NCBI GenBank assembly: GCA_025594325.1
Contig: JANHCV010000002.1
Location: 2,418,001 to 2,482,000 of the forward strand
DNA length: 64,000 bases
Direction: 5' to 3'
Source: Blastocladiella emersonii ATCC 22665
Taxonomy: Eukaryota; Blastocladiomycota; Blastocladiomycetes; Blastocladiales; Blastocladiaceae
This document shows, piece after piece, positions 9,236 to 19,833 of this stretch. The notes under the pieces were generated by a model that was given only the letters and a program-made list of their open reading frames with translations, ran no database searches and was not told the origin of the DNA. The stretch's first letter is position 1. Each line of letters begins with the position of its first letter. A program made the position numbers and the translations under genes.

Positions 9236-11073
9236 TTAGTAGGGTGTCCAGCGTACAGCACGGTCGGTCGAAGGGGTTCGAGGGGATACAGCGGGGGAAG
9301 GGAAGAGCGACGTGCAGAGCGTAGGGCCCAGGGTGACGGCGATGCCGGCGTCGGCCGCACACTCGAGCAGCTTGCTGAGGCTGGTCTCCTCGATGTACAG
9401 CGTCTGGAGCATGGGCGACTGGGCGAGCGGCGACGCGGCCAGCGGCGGCGACGGACGCGTGACCAGGTCGAGCACAGTGAGCGGGACGCCGCTGGTCTCG
9501 GAGGAGTCAGCGGCACGGCTCCAGTTGATCACGTCGGCCACGATCCCGGCGCTGTCGGGCAACATAGCGGGCGCCGAGTCCGGGTCCGAGGCAGCAGGGC
9601 TCGCCAGAATGTCGGCCGGCGAAGCAACCATGGGCGGCGGCGGAGGAGGCGCCGAGCCGAACGGATCGGGCAGCCACGGATCCGCAGACTCGTCGCCGCA
9701 CCAAGGGGAGAGCAACCACGAGTCCCACACGGGCTCCTGCTGCTGCTGCGGGCCGTCGGCCACGAGTTCAGAGGCGAGCGCGGGCGACGGCGAGGGCGGC
9801 GATAGCGGTGCAGGAGACGTCGACAGGACACGAGCCGCCTCCGACCGCCGTCGCGTGCGCGGCCGAGATGACGGGGCAGGTTGCGGTTTCTGCTGCTGCT
9901 GCTTGCCGCGGCGGCGACGGGTGGACGCCTGGCGCGGCGGGACGGACGGCGTGTCGAGCGGGTCTACGGCGTCGTCCGCGGCCTCGACCATGTCAGGCGC
10001 GACGCCGAACGCGTCGAGCGAGAGCGGGTACGGGAGGCCGGCAGGCACGGCATCGGGCGCGAGCCGTTCGAATGCCGAGTTGATGGTGTTGAACCCGATC
10101 TCACGGACGAGCACCAGGATGAGCGCCGCGCCGGGAGCAACAGGCGCGGTCGGCGCAACCGCCGGGAGCAGGGCGGCGACGGTGACCATGAGGTTGGGGT
10201 CGCGCGCGGGCGGGTCCTTGGCCAGCTCGCACAGGAACGCGAGCGCGCACGAGCCCGCGTTGCGGCGCAGGTGGTCGATGAAGTGGTCGCTAGTTACATG
10301 GGATACATTGCATGGAGTTGCATCAAGTGAGTGCCACGGTGCATGGAGCGCGGCGTGGGATTGGGGAGCGAGAGTGGACGAGGCGTCGGCGCAAAGCATG
10401 GCGCGAAGCATGGCGCGAAGCCGCGAGACCGCGAAGCAGGGCGCGACGGCGAGCGATCGGGGTTGCAGAGGACCGTACCGGCGGTTCGTCCGCGACAAGC
10501 ACGACGAAACGCACACGTACGGCAGCGTGTCGCTCGCGTGCGCCGTCTGGAAGTGGCGCGCCGCGTCGTTGGTCCGGTTGCTGCATCGCAAGGGAGAGTC
10601 GGGTCAGCCCAAGCCGCATCGCGTCGCGGCACGACAGTGAGCAACGTACAACGACAGCGCGCACGACGGGCAGGTGGTCGGGCGCGAGTTGTCGGCCACG
10701 CACTTGATGGCCATGCTGCCGCTGGCCGTGAGCGTGAAGTGCAGGTCCGGGTAGGTTGCGCGTAGGCGGTCGAACGACGCGCGGACTAGAGGGCAAGCGA
10801 TGGGGACGAGGGAGTTGTGAGTATGGTGAATCGGCCGTCGTCGGGCTGCAGGCGCCGACAGCGAGAGTCGGACGGTGATGGCCGAGGGTCGAGCGGCCAC
10901 CATTCGCTGCACTCTCGCCCGGCGGTGTGGCGGACAGCGCCGAGCGACGGCGATCAACGCGCAACGCAGTGGCGGCGGGCCCGGCACGAGATGGGTGGCG
11001 AGGGTCAGAGGGAGAAGGGCGCACCACGCGGAATGGCCATGAAGGCGGCGAGCTGGTCGGGCTGCAGATGCAT
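9236..11073 (-). CDS. C2H2-like zinc-finger protein B
   Basis: Exons 11073-11028, 10785-10650, 10580-10479 and 10289-9236 give about 445 residues. The small first exon (MHLQPDQLAAFMAIP) is tentative but phase-consistent. Finger 1 is CPSC then ALSFNRTNDAAR then HFQTAH (C-x2-C-x12-H-x4-H). Finger 2 is CVSSC LSRTNRRDHFIDHLRRN...C, with a Cys in place of the last His. The finger 1 intron splits a TT|C codon and the finger 2 intron splits CG|C, exactly as in paralogue A. The C-terminal half has a basic, Gln-rich patch (RRRRGKQQQQKP), Pro-rich segments and a Leu-rich end (LLECAADAGIAVTLG). A nuclear regulator is likely; its targets are unknown. Confidence 0.7.
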
Positions 11074-12384
11074 ACTCGCGATCGGTGGACAGCAAGTCAA
11101 GGACGCGATGCGATGCGAGCAAGGTGCAAGGAGAGAGAGTGTGAGATGACGAGCGGGATGCCGCTGTTGAGAGGCGCTCGGTTGCGTGCTGGCTGGGGAG
11201 AACAGACTGGCCGCGATGGCCAAGGCGACAACGACCTCGTCCACGCCGCAGCCCACGCGCGCTTGACCATGGCCCGCTCGCCTTGACCTCCGTCGATGCG
11301 AGCCCCCAATCCCTCCGCGATTGCATCTCCCGTGCATTCTCATCGAACACTGCCGTTCGAAGCGAGCAGCGGCCAACCGACCCGCTCGTGCCCCACGCCG
11401 GCCAGCTGCCTGCGCGCGGTCCCGGGCGGCGCTCTTTCGCCGTGGAATTCCACGCGTGCGGGCGGCTGCGGTGGATCATGAAACTGCACCTGCCGAACCT
11501 GGACGTGCCGCTCCACCGCGGCCGTCACCGTCTACGTTGTCTCGGACACGAACGTGTGAGCGCAGGCGCACGCGGAGGACAACGGCAGGCCGAGGTCGCG
11601 TGGGTCCGCATTCGACGCGACCCGGTGAAGTGGACATGGACCAGCAACTGGGCTCGCGTGCGTGTCGCGAGACTCGCGGACAACGGTGCGTGGAACAGTA
11701 AAGCTGGATCGAGCAACGTGGATGCGAACAGTGAAACGAGGCGCGTCGAGGACGGTGACACGGAAGCGGGTGTGATTTTCCATCGAAGTGAGCGCCCAGA
11801 CTGCACCGCATCGCCAGATGAGTGGAAGCGGCGCTAGGTCAGCGTGAGGTGCATGCGCGCCGGCCGCCGTGAGAAGCAACATCCAAGCTATGATATGAGA
11901 AATTCAGCGAGCGGCCGAGACGGGTCCCACGTCGCTTTTGATTGTTGAGCTCGTCGCGCGTTGACCTGCAGAGCGGTCGTCCGCGCCGGTCGCGTGGCGA
12001 AACGCGTCTCGCACGCGCCACGTGACTGTCTCACAGCTCCCACCCGGCGCACGCGGTGCGCTCCGGACGCGCAACGTGGTCCTTCCATCCGGGCGCAGCG
12101 GCGAGTCCACGAACGGGGGTTCCGCCACTTCGACGGCGGCGGCCAGAAACGTTGGCTGATGTTCGCATGATCAGTATCGTGATTCCGGCGGGATCCGACA
12201 GCAACGCGTGGGCACGCTGCCAATTCGTGCGCGTTGGGGGCCTCGCGCTCGCGTTCTTCCGTACTCTTTCCTGTTTCACGACTGTACTGCACCGCATCAT
12301 TGCCGTCCACCGCAGCATCGAGCGTGTGATGGGCCTCCGCCGCAGATGCAGCGCGCCCGGGAGAACAGTACCCGCTGCCCGCTC
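11074..12384. other. No gene recognised
   Basis: GC-rich stretch between the divergently transcribed zinc-finger gene and the metacaspase-like gene. Open frames on both strands look compositional (Arg/Ala/Ser) and have no motif or start context. It should hold the promoter of the zinc-finger gene (minus) and upstream control of the plus-strand gene. Confidence 0.4.
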
Positions 12385-12391
12385 TATATAA
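12385..12391 (+). promoter_or_regulatory. TATA box of the metacaspase-like gene
   Basis: TATATAA lies 80 bp upstream of the ATG at 12471, in an otherwise GC-rich setting. The spacing leaves room for a short leader ending in a good start context (ATCACCATGCC). Confidence 0.75.
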
Positions 12392-12470
12392 CCCGGACGC
12401 TCTCCTGCTACTGCTTCAGTCACTCGCCAACCTAGCAACCTTGCTCCCTCGCATCAAATCAAACATCACC

Positions 12471-13768
12471 ATGCCCAACTCGGTCGCCATCTGCATCGGC
12501 CTCAACTACCCCGGCACCGAGTCCGCGCTCGTCGGCTGCGACATTGACGCCAACACAATGTCGGGCGTCGCCGCCTCCATGGGCATCGACAACGTGCACA
12601 CGGTCACCGACGACGCCGCGCCCGTGACGCGCGAGCAGGTGCTCGAGGGGCTCCGCGAGATGGTCGCTCAGGTACGGTGTGCGGCAGCGATGACACGGTC
12701 AGTTGTTCGCGTCCGCGTCAGAGACTAACTCGTCATCGCGCGCCACGCGTCTAGGCCCAGCCCGGCGACTCGCTCCTGTTCTCCTTCTCGGGCCACGGCG
12801 GCCAGGCGACCGACCTGAACGGCGACGAGGGCACCGACGAGTTCATCCAGTGCTCGGACGGGCCCATCACCGACGACGAGATCCGCGCGATCCTCGCCGG
12901 CGTGCCCGAGGGCGCCACCATGACCATGGTCTGCGACTCGTCGGCCTCGGGCACGATCGCCGACATCGACGTCAGCGACATTGACATTGCCGGCAACGTC
13001 GTGGTGCTGTCGGCGTGCACGTCGACCGAGACGGCGGCGACGGGCATCCACGGCTCGCCCTTCACCAACGCCGTGGCCGAGGTCATGGCCAACCACCCGG
13101 GCGTCACCTGGGCCGAGGCCGCCGAGCTCATTGACGCGGCTGACGGCACCAACTTGCAGCTCGCCAACGTGGCCGCCAACCGCGCCGAGCTGCTGTACGA
13201 GCCCGCCTTCGCCCCCGCCACGGACGCGGCGCACGACCACCACGACCACGAGCACCACGCCGAGGACCGCGACGGCGACGGGTACCAGGAGCGCGTCGTC
13301 GAGACGTACGCGGACGGCACCGTGGTCGAGCGCGTCGATATTGATGGCGACGGCGTGGTCGACGTGACGGCGACGCACTACACGGACGGCACCACGATGC
13401 TCGAGCACGACACGAACGGCGACGGGTACGCCGAAACGGTCGCCACGTTCGCCGCCGACGGCTCGGTCACCTACGTGGGAGCCGACGCGCCCGCGTACTC
13501 GGGCGGTGCTGTGGGTGGCGACGGGTACCACGAGACGCAGCTTGACACCAACTTTGACGGCACGCACTCGATTGGCGTCGATTACGACGGCGACGGCGTG
13601 CCCGAGACGAACGCGGACACCAACCACGACGGCCTAATCGATGGCGCCATGGACGTGAACGTGAACGGCACCTCGGACCTCACGCTCAACATGGACCTCG
13701 CGGGCGAGGTGACTGCGCTCGCCGCGGTTGCTGATATCGACATTGGTGCCGACGGCATGTGCTGCTGA
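12471..13768 (+). CDS. Metacaspase-like pseudoenzyme with calcium-binding-type repeats
   Basis: Two exons, 12471-12671 and 12755-13768, flank an 83-bp intron (GTACGG...GACTAAC...CTAG, phase 0), giving 404 residues. Residues 1 to about 160 follow a fungal type I metacaspase (peptidase C14): CIGLNYPGTESALVGCDIDA at the start, the catalytic-His loop SFSGHGGQ with His81, and VCDSSASGT, where active enzymes have DSCHSG. The nucleophile Cys is Ser130 and the next His is Ala131. SACTSTETAAT matches the conserved block after the active site. The C-terminal 180 residues carry seven DxDxDG-like loops (DGDGY, DIDGDG, DTNGDG, DYDGDG, DTNHDG and others). No signal peptide is seen. It is probably a non-proteolytic caspase-fold protein, possibly a calcium-regulated partner or decoy of active metacaspases (inference). 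Confidence 0.85.
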
Positions 13769-14552
13769 GCCAGATTCTCTGTTCTGAGGCGCCGTCCTAC
13801 CTTTTTGTTCCCAGTTTTGCTCGCTCGTATTCATGGATGATGTTTGTCGTGTCGGTTTAATCACTTTTCATACACGACGCCTCTTTTTGTGACATTCCTC
13901 TCGCGCCGGACCCCTTTCAAACTTCGAGAGCAATTTATTCAGGGTCGTTTCGCGCCGGACGGTGAAGGTTCAGGGATCGTTTGCGATAGTCGAGACAGCA
14001 TGCGAGGCAGGTTTCTTGGGTGTTCTCGCTGAGCGAAGGTGACCGAGAACCACCGCCATCAATCGACGAGATCATGGAAGCTTCTAACCTGTCCTTATGT
14101 TCATTGTAAGCGCCGCACATGAAGGACCTATTTTCGAATCTGTCAAGAGCTGAGCAGCGAGTGGACTGACAAAGCAACCGCCGGCTGGGAGACCATTTTC
14201 AGGCCGTGTGTGGCGCAACGCGTGCTGACAGGAGCGTTCGTGTGGCTGAGGCGCGTCCGCAGACAGGCTGAGCCACAGCTGCTGAGAGCCGTCGGATCAG
14301 GTCAGCATCCACTCACGCCTTTTTGCTGCGCTGGACACTGGATGGCGCGTTTTGTTTACACATCCGCACGCTCGACTTGGAGACACGTCGGTCCGTGGAT
14401 CCGGGTGAAGGCGGCGCGACCATAGCCCGTGTCTCCAGTGCTGCAGTGCGTGCTGTGCTCACTCATCCAGTCGCGCGTCGCTCGCTCGGATTGGAAACGT
14501 TCGCCTCCTGGTTCAGAACCGTCGACAAGCGGTCTGCGTGATCTGTCGCGCG
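13769..14552. other. No gene recognised
   Basis: Contains the 3' end of the metacaspase-like gene (T-rich after 13798) and upstream DNA of the NmrA-like gene. No coding frame of substance. Confidence 0.45.
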
Positions 14553-14560
14553 TATATAAA
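14553..14560 (+). promoter_or_regulatory. TATA box of the NmrA-like gene
   Basis: TATATAAA lies 96 bp upstream of the ATG at 14656. The leader between them is C-rich with CACACACACAAA before the start, a typical fungal 5' leader. Confidence 0.75.
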
Positions 14561-14655
14561 GCCCGCGTACCCGCCGACCCATCTCTGACCATCACCACTC
14601 GAGCACTTGCATCCCCCCTCACTAACCACCACCCAACCCCTCACACACACACAAA

Positions 14656-15516
14656 ATGAATGCCAACACCATTGCCCTCATTGGTCACCGCGGCCTCGCG
14701 GGCAAGCCCATCGTCGAGGCCCTCGCCAAGTCGGCCGCCAAGAAGGTCAAGGTCCTGCACCGTCCCGGCTCGGACGCCGCGGGCCTGCCCGCCAACGTCG
14801 AGGCCATCGAGGTCGATTTCGCCGACACGGCCGCTCTCGCCAAGGCGCTCGTGGGCGTCGATATCTTCATCTCGGCCGTCGGCGCGCCGGGCATCGCGGC
14901 GCAGCTCGACCTGATCCCCGCCATCAAGGCGGCCGGCGTCAAGCTGTTCGTGACGTCGGACCTGTCGGTCATGTACACGCCGCAGGAGCGCCGCGTGTTC
15001 CCGCTGCTCGAGACCAAGGTGCAGGTCGAGGAGGCGCTCGCGGCCGCGGGCGTTCCGTTCACCGTCGTCCTGTCGGGCGGGTTCACCGAGTACTGCCTCG
15101 CGACGCCGTTCATCGGCATCGACGTCAAGGGCAACGCGCTGCGCCTGGTCGGCGACGACGCGCGCACGCACTCGATCGCGCTCAGCTCGACGGCGTACAT
15201 TGGCGCCGCGTACGCGTCGCTGTTCGCAACGACGCCTGCGGCCGAGCTGGCGGGCCGCACCATTGGGTTCAGCGAGCTCGTGGCCAACGGCGACCAGATC
15301 GCGGCGGCGCTCGCCAAGAAGCACGGCGGCGTCGCGCCCGCCGTCACGGTGCAGTCGCTGGCCGAGGTCGACGCCGAGATCAAGACGAGCGACTTTGCGC
15401 TGGCACCGCTGCTCCGCAAGAAGTGGGGGACCGGATTCTTCACGGTCGGGTCCGACGTGCACGTCGTGCCCGGGTACCAGCGCCGCACCCTCGACGACTT
15501 CGTTGCGAGCATTTGA
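14656..15516 (+). CDS. NmrA-like NAD(P)-binding Rossmann protein
   Basis: One intronless exon of 286 residues beginning MNANTIALIGHRGLAGKPIV. The Gly-rich turn GHRGLAG after a beta strand is the dinucleotide-binding loop of the atypical short-chain dehydrogenase (NmrA/isoflavone reductase-like) family. An acidic residue follows at the end of the second strand region (VEAIEVDFAD), then VDIFISAVGAPG, KLFVTSDLS and FTVVLSGGFTEY, in the order seen in that family. There is no signal peptide and it is probably cytosolic. Members are redox sensors or reductases, and the substrate cannot be read from sequence. The TATA promoter suggests regulated expression. Confidence 0.8.
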   Translation: MNANTIALIGHRGLAGKPIVEALAKSAAKKVKVLHRPGSDAAGLPANVEAIEVDFADTAALAKALVGVDIFISAVGAPGIAAQLDLIPAIKAAGVKLFVTSDLSVMYTPQERRVFPLLETKVQVEEALAAAGVPFTVVLSGGFTEYCLATPFIGIDVKGNALRLVGDDARTHSIALSSTAYIGAAYASLFATTPAAELAGRTIGFSELVANGDQIAAALAKKHGGVAPAVTVQSLAEVDAEIKTSDFALAPLLRKKWGTGFFTVGSDVHVVPGYQRRTLDDFVASI

Positions 15517-16096
15517 TTGTTGCGAGTGGACCAACGCGAATTCATTTGATACTCGGTTTTCCACTCACTCATTGATGGAAAGAATCATCGCTCGCTGGAA
15601 AGGACACGCGAGGTGACCAACGCAAACAAGTGCCATATGAAAGCGCTCGTGTTGGCGGAGCAATCTCGTCCTCGGGCCAGACATCAATCATTGAGATTGG
15701 TATGAGGAGCAGGGCAGCAAAGTAGGAGGCCAGCAAGCGGTAAACGGGCGCGATCCAACTCTTGCGAAGCGACGACAGCCTTGTATTGCAGCTCTGCTAC
15801 CTGAGAAAAGCTTGTTTGGCGCGTGCCTCTTCGCTCGAACCGCTTGATGGGCCCGGACAGCTGTGTCTCCAGCTCGCTCGCTTTAGTGCACGCGCATACG
15901 GAGCGACGAGGCCCGCGTGCGAGTAGTTCCAGTGGTGTTCCAAAGAACGAGGTCCAAGGGCTCCATGAAGTCTCCGGAAGACAGTCTAGCGCTCTACGTA
16001 TGTGGATGGGGGCCGTCGTTCGGACAGGCGAGCGCGGTCTCCGAGCCGAATGGCGCGCCACAGCTCGGCAACGTGTTGGTGGCCACCGGCAACGCA

Positions 16097-16285
16097 TAGA
16101 GCAGCAAGTCAAGTTGATGATTCATGAGCTCACGTTGCATCTGCTGGGAACTGCAGGAGCGTTGACGAGGACGAAAGCGAGACGGAACAGCAGCAGGGAC
16201 AGGCGCACGTGGCGCCAGGCCAGCGCCTCGCCGCGCGCCGCCACGTCGCCGCCGTCTCCTTGCGCAAAGTCCCGCGGCAAGTAAC
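16097..16285. repeat. Duplicated segment, copy 1
   Basis: Starting at GCATAGAGCAGCAAGTC, this stretch matches 19498-19675 with scattered differences. Shared blocks include ATTCATGAGCT.ACGTTGCATCT, CGAGACGGAA and GCGCCGCCACGTCGCCGCCG. The two copies lie in the same orientation about 3.4 kb apart and bracket the subtilase pseudogene. Copy 2 sits just upstream of SEC13, so copy 1 may be a duplicated SEC13 upstream region. Confidence 0.7.
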
Positions 16286-16288
16286 CAG

Positions 16289-16313
16289 GACGCGACGCGA
16301 CGCGACGCGACGC
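16289..16313. repeat. Five tandem GACGC pentamers
   Basis: GACGC is repeated five times without error from 16289 to 16313, directly after duplicated segment copy 1. Confidence 0.85.
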
Positions 16314-16844
16314 TAGGCCTGGCGGGCACAACGGCAGTGTAGTAATAGCGGCGGCGGCGGCGCAGGAAGAGCGAGTCCATCAACAGCAGGGGAAGGATAA
16401 GGACACAATGAGCAAGAATTTCGAGCTCGGGTCACCTCAGGAGACAAGGCACTGCAAGCCCAGGCAACGTGAAAGCATCCCGCGGCATGCTTCTCCGCTC
16501 ACGAGCTCGCTTAAGCAGCGCTCGTGCAGTCGCAAGAACAGATCGCAAGACCGATGTCAACGGAGCACTCAACCCAACTAACGGTCGAGTCGAGCAGAGC
16601 ACGTGGCCGTGCAAGCGCCACCCAAAAGCGCCGAGGTGGGACAGGACCGGCGTATCGTCGATTTCATGATTTATGGAATCCATTGCATAGAGTAAATGAG
16701 CTTCATTGAATAAGGAGAGCATACGGGAGGGGAGCGGGGCGGAAGCGAGAGCCGAAGCGAAGTGGCGCAACGCGACACGGGGAGTGATGTCATTGAGAAA
16801 GGTGTGACTGTAACGTGACGAGCGTTGCCACGAAATCGCAGCGC

Positions 16845-16892
16845 CTATAGCTTGGGCAAAGCCCCGCACTATAGCTTGGGCAAAGCCCCGCA
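16845..16892. repeat. Two exact 24-bp tandem copies
   Basis: The 24-bp unit beginning CTATAGCTTGGGCAAAG occurs at 16845-16868 and again, identically, at 16869-16892. Each unit contains GGGC-AAA-GCCC, a small self-complementary stem, and a GGGCTTT follows just downstream. Function unknown. Confidence 0.9.
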
Positions 16893-17291
16893 AAGAGGGC
16901 TTTAGCCTTCGACTTGTGGCGTGCCTTGACTTATGATCGTGTTCCAATGGTTTAACAACTGGTTGCATCTACGAACAGTCATCGAGTTGGGGTCATACTT
17001 CGGGACGCAAGCTCGCGCGAAGCCCAAGATGCACCACACCCACCCGCCACTGAAGTATTCGCACAGAACTGATCAACGCTCGCCGGCAGGACCTACGAGG
17101 TCGGGCCCCAGCAAAATTTGGACGCTTGCGCACAAGCTTGGAGGCGCGCGCGCTGCCTTCGCTGCGCCGTCTCCCACGAGCTCTTGGCCCGTTGTCTTGC
17201 TTGTTTCGCGCGACAGCTTAGTTTGGCGGGCGGACACGAAGCTTGGGTCCCCTTCCTCCACGCTCTTGAGATCTAACACACTTTCGCAGTA

Positions 17292-19099
17292 ATGAAACTT
17301 GGAATCATGAAGCGGCGCTCGAAAGTCACGTACTCTGCCGCTGTCGCGCTGGCGGCGGTGACGGTTGGCTTTCTCTTCGTCGGGACAAATGTGGTCGCGG
17401 ACACCGCTAGCCCGAATGGTCTCTTCCCCGACTCGGGCGGGATCCTGCACAAGACGTCTTCGGCGTCGTCCATGTTGCCCGACCTCTCGGGCCTCGCCAA
17501 CCTGGTCGGCAGCGGCGAGCAGTACATCGTTCAGCTGCGCGAGGACATTGACACGGACATTGGTGCATTGTCGGCATTTTCGGCGTCAAGTCACGGGCAA
17601 CGCTGAAATCCCGCATCGTGTAGTCGATCAGCACCTCGAGTGGCTCAAAGCCCAGCTCGGGTCGACGCTGCCCGTGGGCGACGTGATCCAGCGCTACCAT
17701 TTCGGGCCTGGCCACTTCCACGGGTACCTCGGCAAGTTCCACCCGTTTGTGGTCGAGCTGCTGCGCGGCCTGCCCATCATCAAGTCGATTGAAAAGGACC
17801 AGACTGTCTCGCTGAGCCAGGTCGTCATCGACAAGCCGGCCGTGTCGCAGTCGCGCGCGCCGTAGAACCTCGCCCGCATCTGGCAGCGCAAAGTGACCCA
17901 GCCCGACGTGTACAGCTTCAACCCGCGGTCCGGGCGCGACGTCGACGTGTACCTGCTCGATACGGGTGTGACGCCACGTACGTCCTCTAACTCTGGTGAT
18001 GGTCGGGTTGTACTGACCTGGGCGAACGCTTTCAGATCACGTCCAGCTCGAGGGACGCGTCAAGGCCGGGCCCAACTTCTCTTCAGACAACACGAGCGAC
18101 GGTACGTGCTTCCGTTCCTGATACGCCTCGTGCACCTACGGCTCACTACCCCCATTCCAGATCTCAATGGCCACGGAAGCCACGTCGCCGGCATCACAGG
18201 CGGCACGATCAGTGGGATCGCCAAGAATGTGACGATCCTCAATATGAAGGTGCTCAACGCAGCGGGGTCGGGGACCTGGAGCGGCATGATTTCGGCGCTC
18301 AACTGGTACGAGCTGTTCCTTGACGGATGCTGGTCCAAGGCGCGCTGACCTCCGATACCTCGTATCCAGGGTCGTGATGCGCAAGAACTCGACTGGACGC
18401 GCCTCGGTCGTCAAGTACGTGCGCATGATTATCGAAACTCGCGGCGTAGCTAACACCGAGAGCCGCAACTAGCATGTCGATCTCTGGCGCGAAAAGCGAC
18501 GCGCTCAACGCGGCGGTCAAGAGCGCCGTCGACAACGGCGTGCACGTGGTCGTGGCTGCGGGCAACTCGGGCGCCGACGCGTGTCTCGCGTCGCCAGCGT
18601 CCGCGTCGCTGATCTCGCCGGGGGTCTTTGTCGTCGGCGCAATCAACGCGCAGGACGGGTTGACGTCGTGGAGCAACTGGGGAAGCTGGTCCGGTTGTTT
18701 GGCCTGAGCGGGCGGGAACCATCTCACACTCCTGCACGTGTAGCGTGAACGTGATCGCTCCAGGCGACGCGATCACGTCCGTGGACCGCACTTCGACGAC
18801 CGGCACCATCATGATGAGCGGGACGTCGATGGCGTCGCCCCATGTCACGGTACGACGGTTTGCCACCTGGTTCCGAGACGGCGGCTAACCTTTTGGCACA
18901 ACAGGGCGCGATCGCGGGCATCCTGGCGCAGGTCGTTATGCCGCCGGCGCTCATGGTGCGGTACATGCGCAACGCGGCGACCAAGAACGCGGTCAGCCTC
19001 ATGGGCCGCGCCAACACGGGTAACAACCTGCTGTTCCTGAACGCGAGCCGCGTGACGGCGGAAGTGGTCAAGACTTACTTGCGCATGTCGGCGAGCTAG
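17292..19099 (+). pseudogene. Subtilase (peptidase S8, proteinase K-like) with one nonsense codon
   Basis: Eight exons join in phase: 17292-17562, 17624-17977, 18036-18101, 18161-18305, 18370-18414, 18473-18682, 18744-18849 and 18905-19099, about 463 residues. An N-terminal hydrophobic segment is followed by an I9 propeptide (EQYIVQLRED...HLEWLKAQLG...FHGYLGKFHPF) and an S8 domain with the catalytic set DVYLLDTGV (Asp), NGHGSHVAG (His), VVAAGNSG (oxyanion Asn) and GTSMASPHV (Ser). In-frame TAG 17863-17865 replaces the Trp codon of the family's APWxLARI motif (APxNLARI here), a single TGG to TAG change. The sixth intron also lacks a GT donor (GG|GAAGCT at 18683). The catalytic triad is still intact, so inactivation looks recent. 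It would have been a secreted endoprotease. Confidence 0.85.
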
Positions 19100-19497
19100 C
19101 TCACCTGCCGCAGATGCGGGCCAAAGTCTGATTGACTTGATTATTCGACTCCTTCAAATTCCATCGTTATCTGCAGTGACCCCGCTTTGGCGAAGCAGCG
19201 CGGCTAGGCTGCACAGCCACTGAAGCTCCAAAAACGCGGTTTTGTGGAAATCACCGTCAGCGAGTGATCAAGCAAGGGCGGGAGCCCCCGAGTAGTCGGG
19301 CTGCTTGGCCAGCTCAGCGAGTGGAGAGCCTCGAGAGCGAGCGGCCGGTGCGACGTGTGGTTCCAACGCCAAGCATCGTGGTCGACGACACAACTGCTCG
19401 ACCGCGCTGCGTGTTGACGAGTTCGCGAGAGCAGCGTGGTCCCCGAGCTGGCTCGCACGCTGCACCTCGCCAGCTCACTTGCGGCCACCCGAAATGC

Positions 19498-19675
19498 ATA
19501 GAGCAGCAAGTCCAGTTGACGATTCATGAGCTTACGTTGCATCTACGGGAACTGCAGAGGAGAGAGGAAGCTGGCGAAAGCGAGACGGAAAAGTACCAAG
19601 GACTTGCGCACGTGGCGTCATTCGTGCGCCTCGCCCGCGCGCCGCCACGTCGCCGCCGTCTCCTTCGCGCCGCCC
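19498..19675. repeat. Duplicated segment, copy 2 (upstream of SEC13)
   Basis: Matches 16097-16285 in the same orientation. It ends about 160 bp before the SEC13 start codon and so probably overlaps its promoter. Confidence 0.7.
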
Positions 19676-19833
19676 GCCGCTCTCCCCAAACCGCACTCCT
19701 GCCCGACGCTCCTCCGCGGATCACAACGAAGCTACACGGACGCGAGTACCCGCAACCCACGCAGCGAGCCATCTCACGCGCGCTGCCACCAACCCCGGCT
19801 CGCCGATCGACCTCTACCCTCAGCAACACAACC

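Larger units (their letters stand above)
15517..17291. other. No intact gene; repeats and a duplicated segment
   Basis: About 1.8 kb without a convincing gene. It holds copy 1 of a segment repeated upstream of SEC13, a pentamer run and a 24-bp tandem duplication, listed separately. Open frames on both strands lack motifs. Confidence 0.5.

Noticed and set aside
17563-17623. Frameshift in the subtilase
   Set aside because: A 61-bp intron with GT and TAG ends restores the frame (ATTG|...|TCGAT). Only the TAG at 17863 and the missing donor at 18683 remain as lesions.
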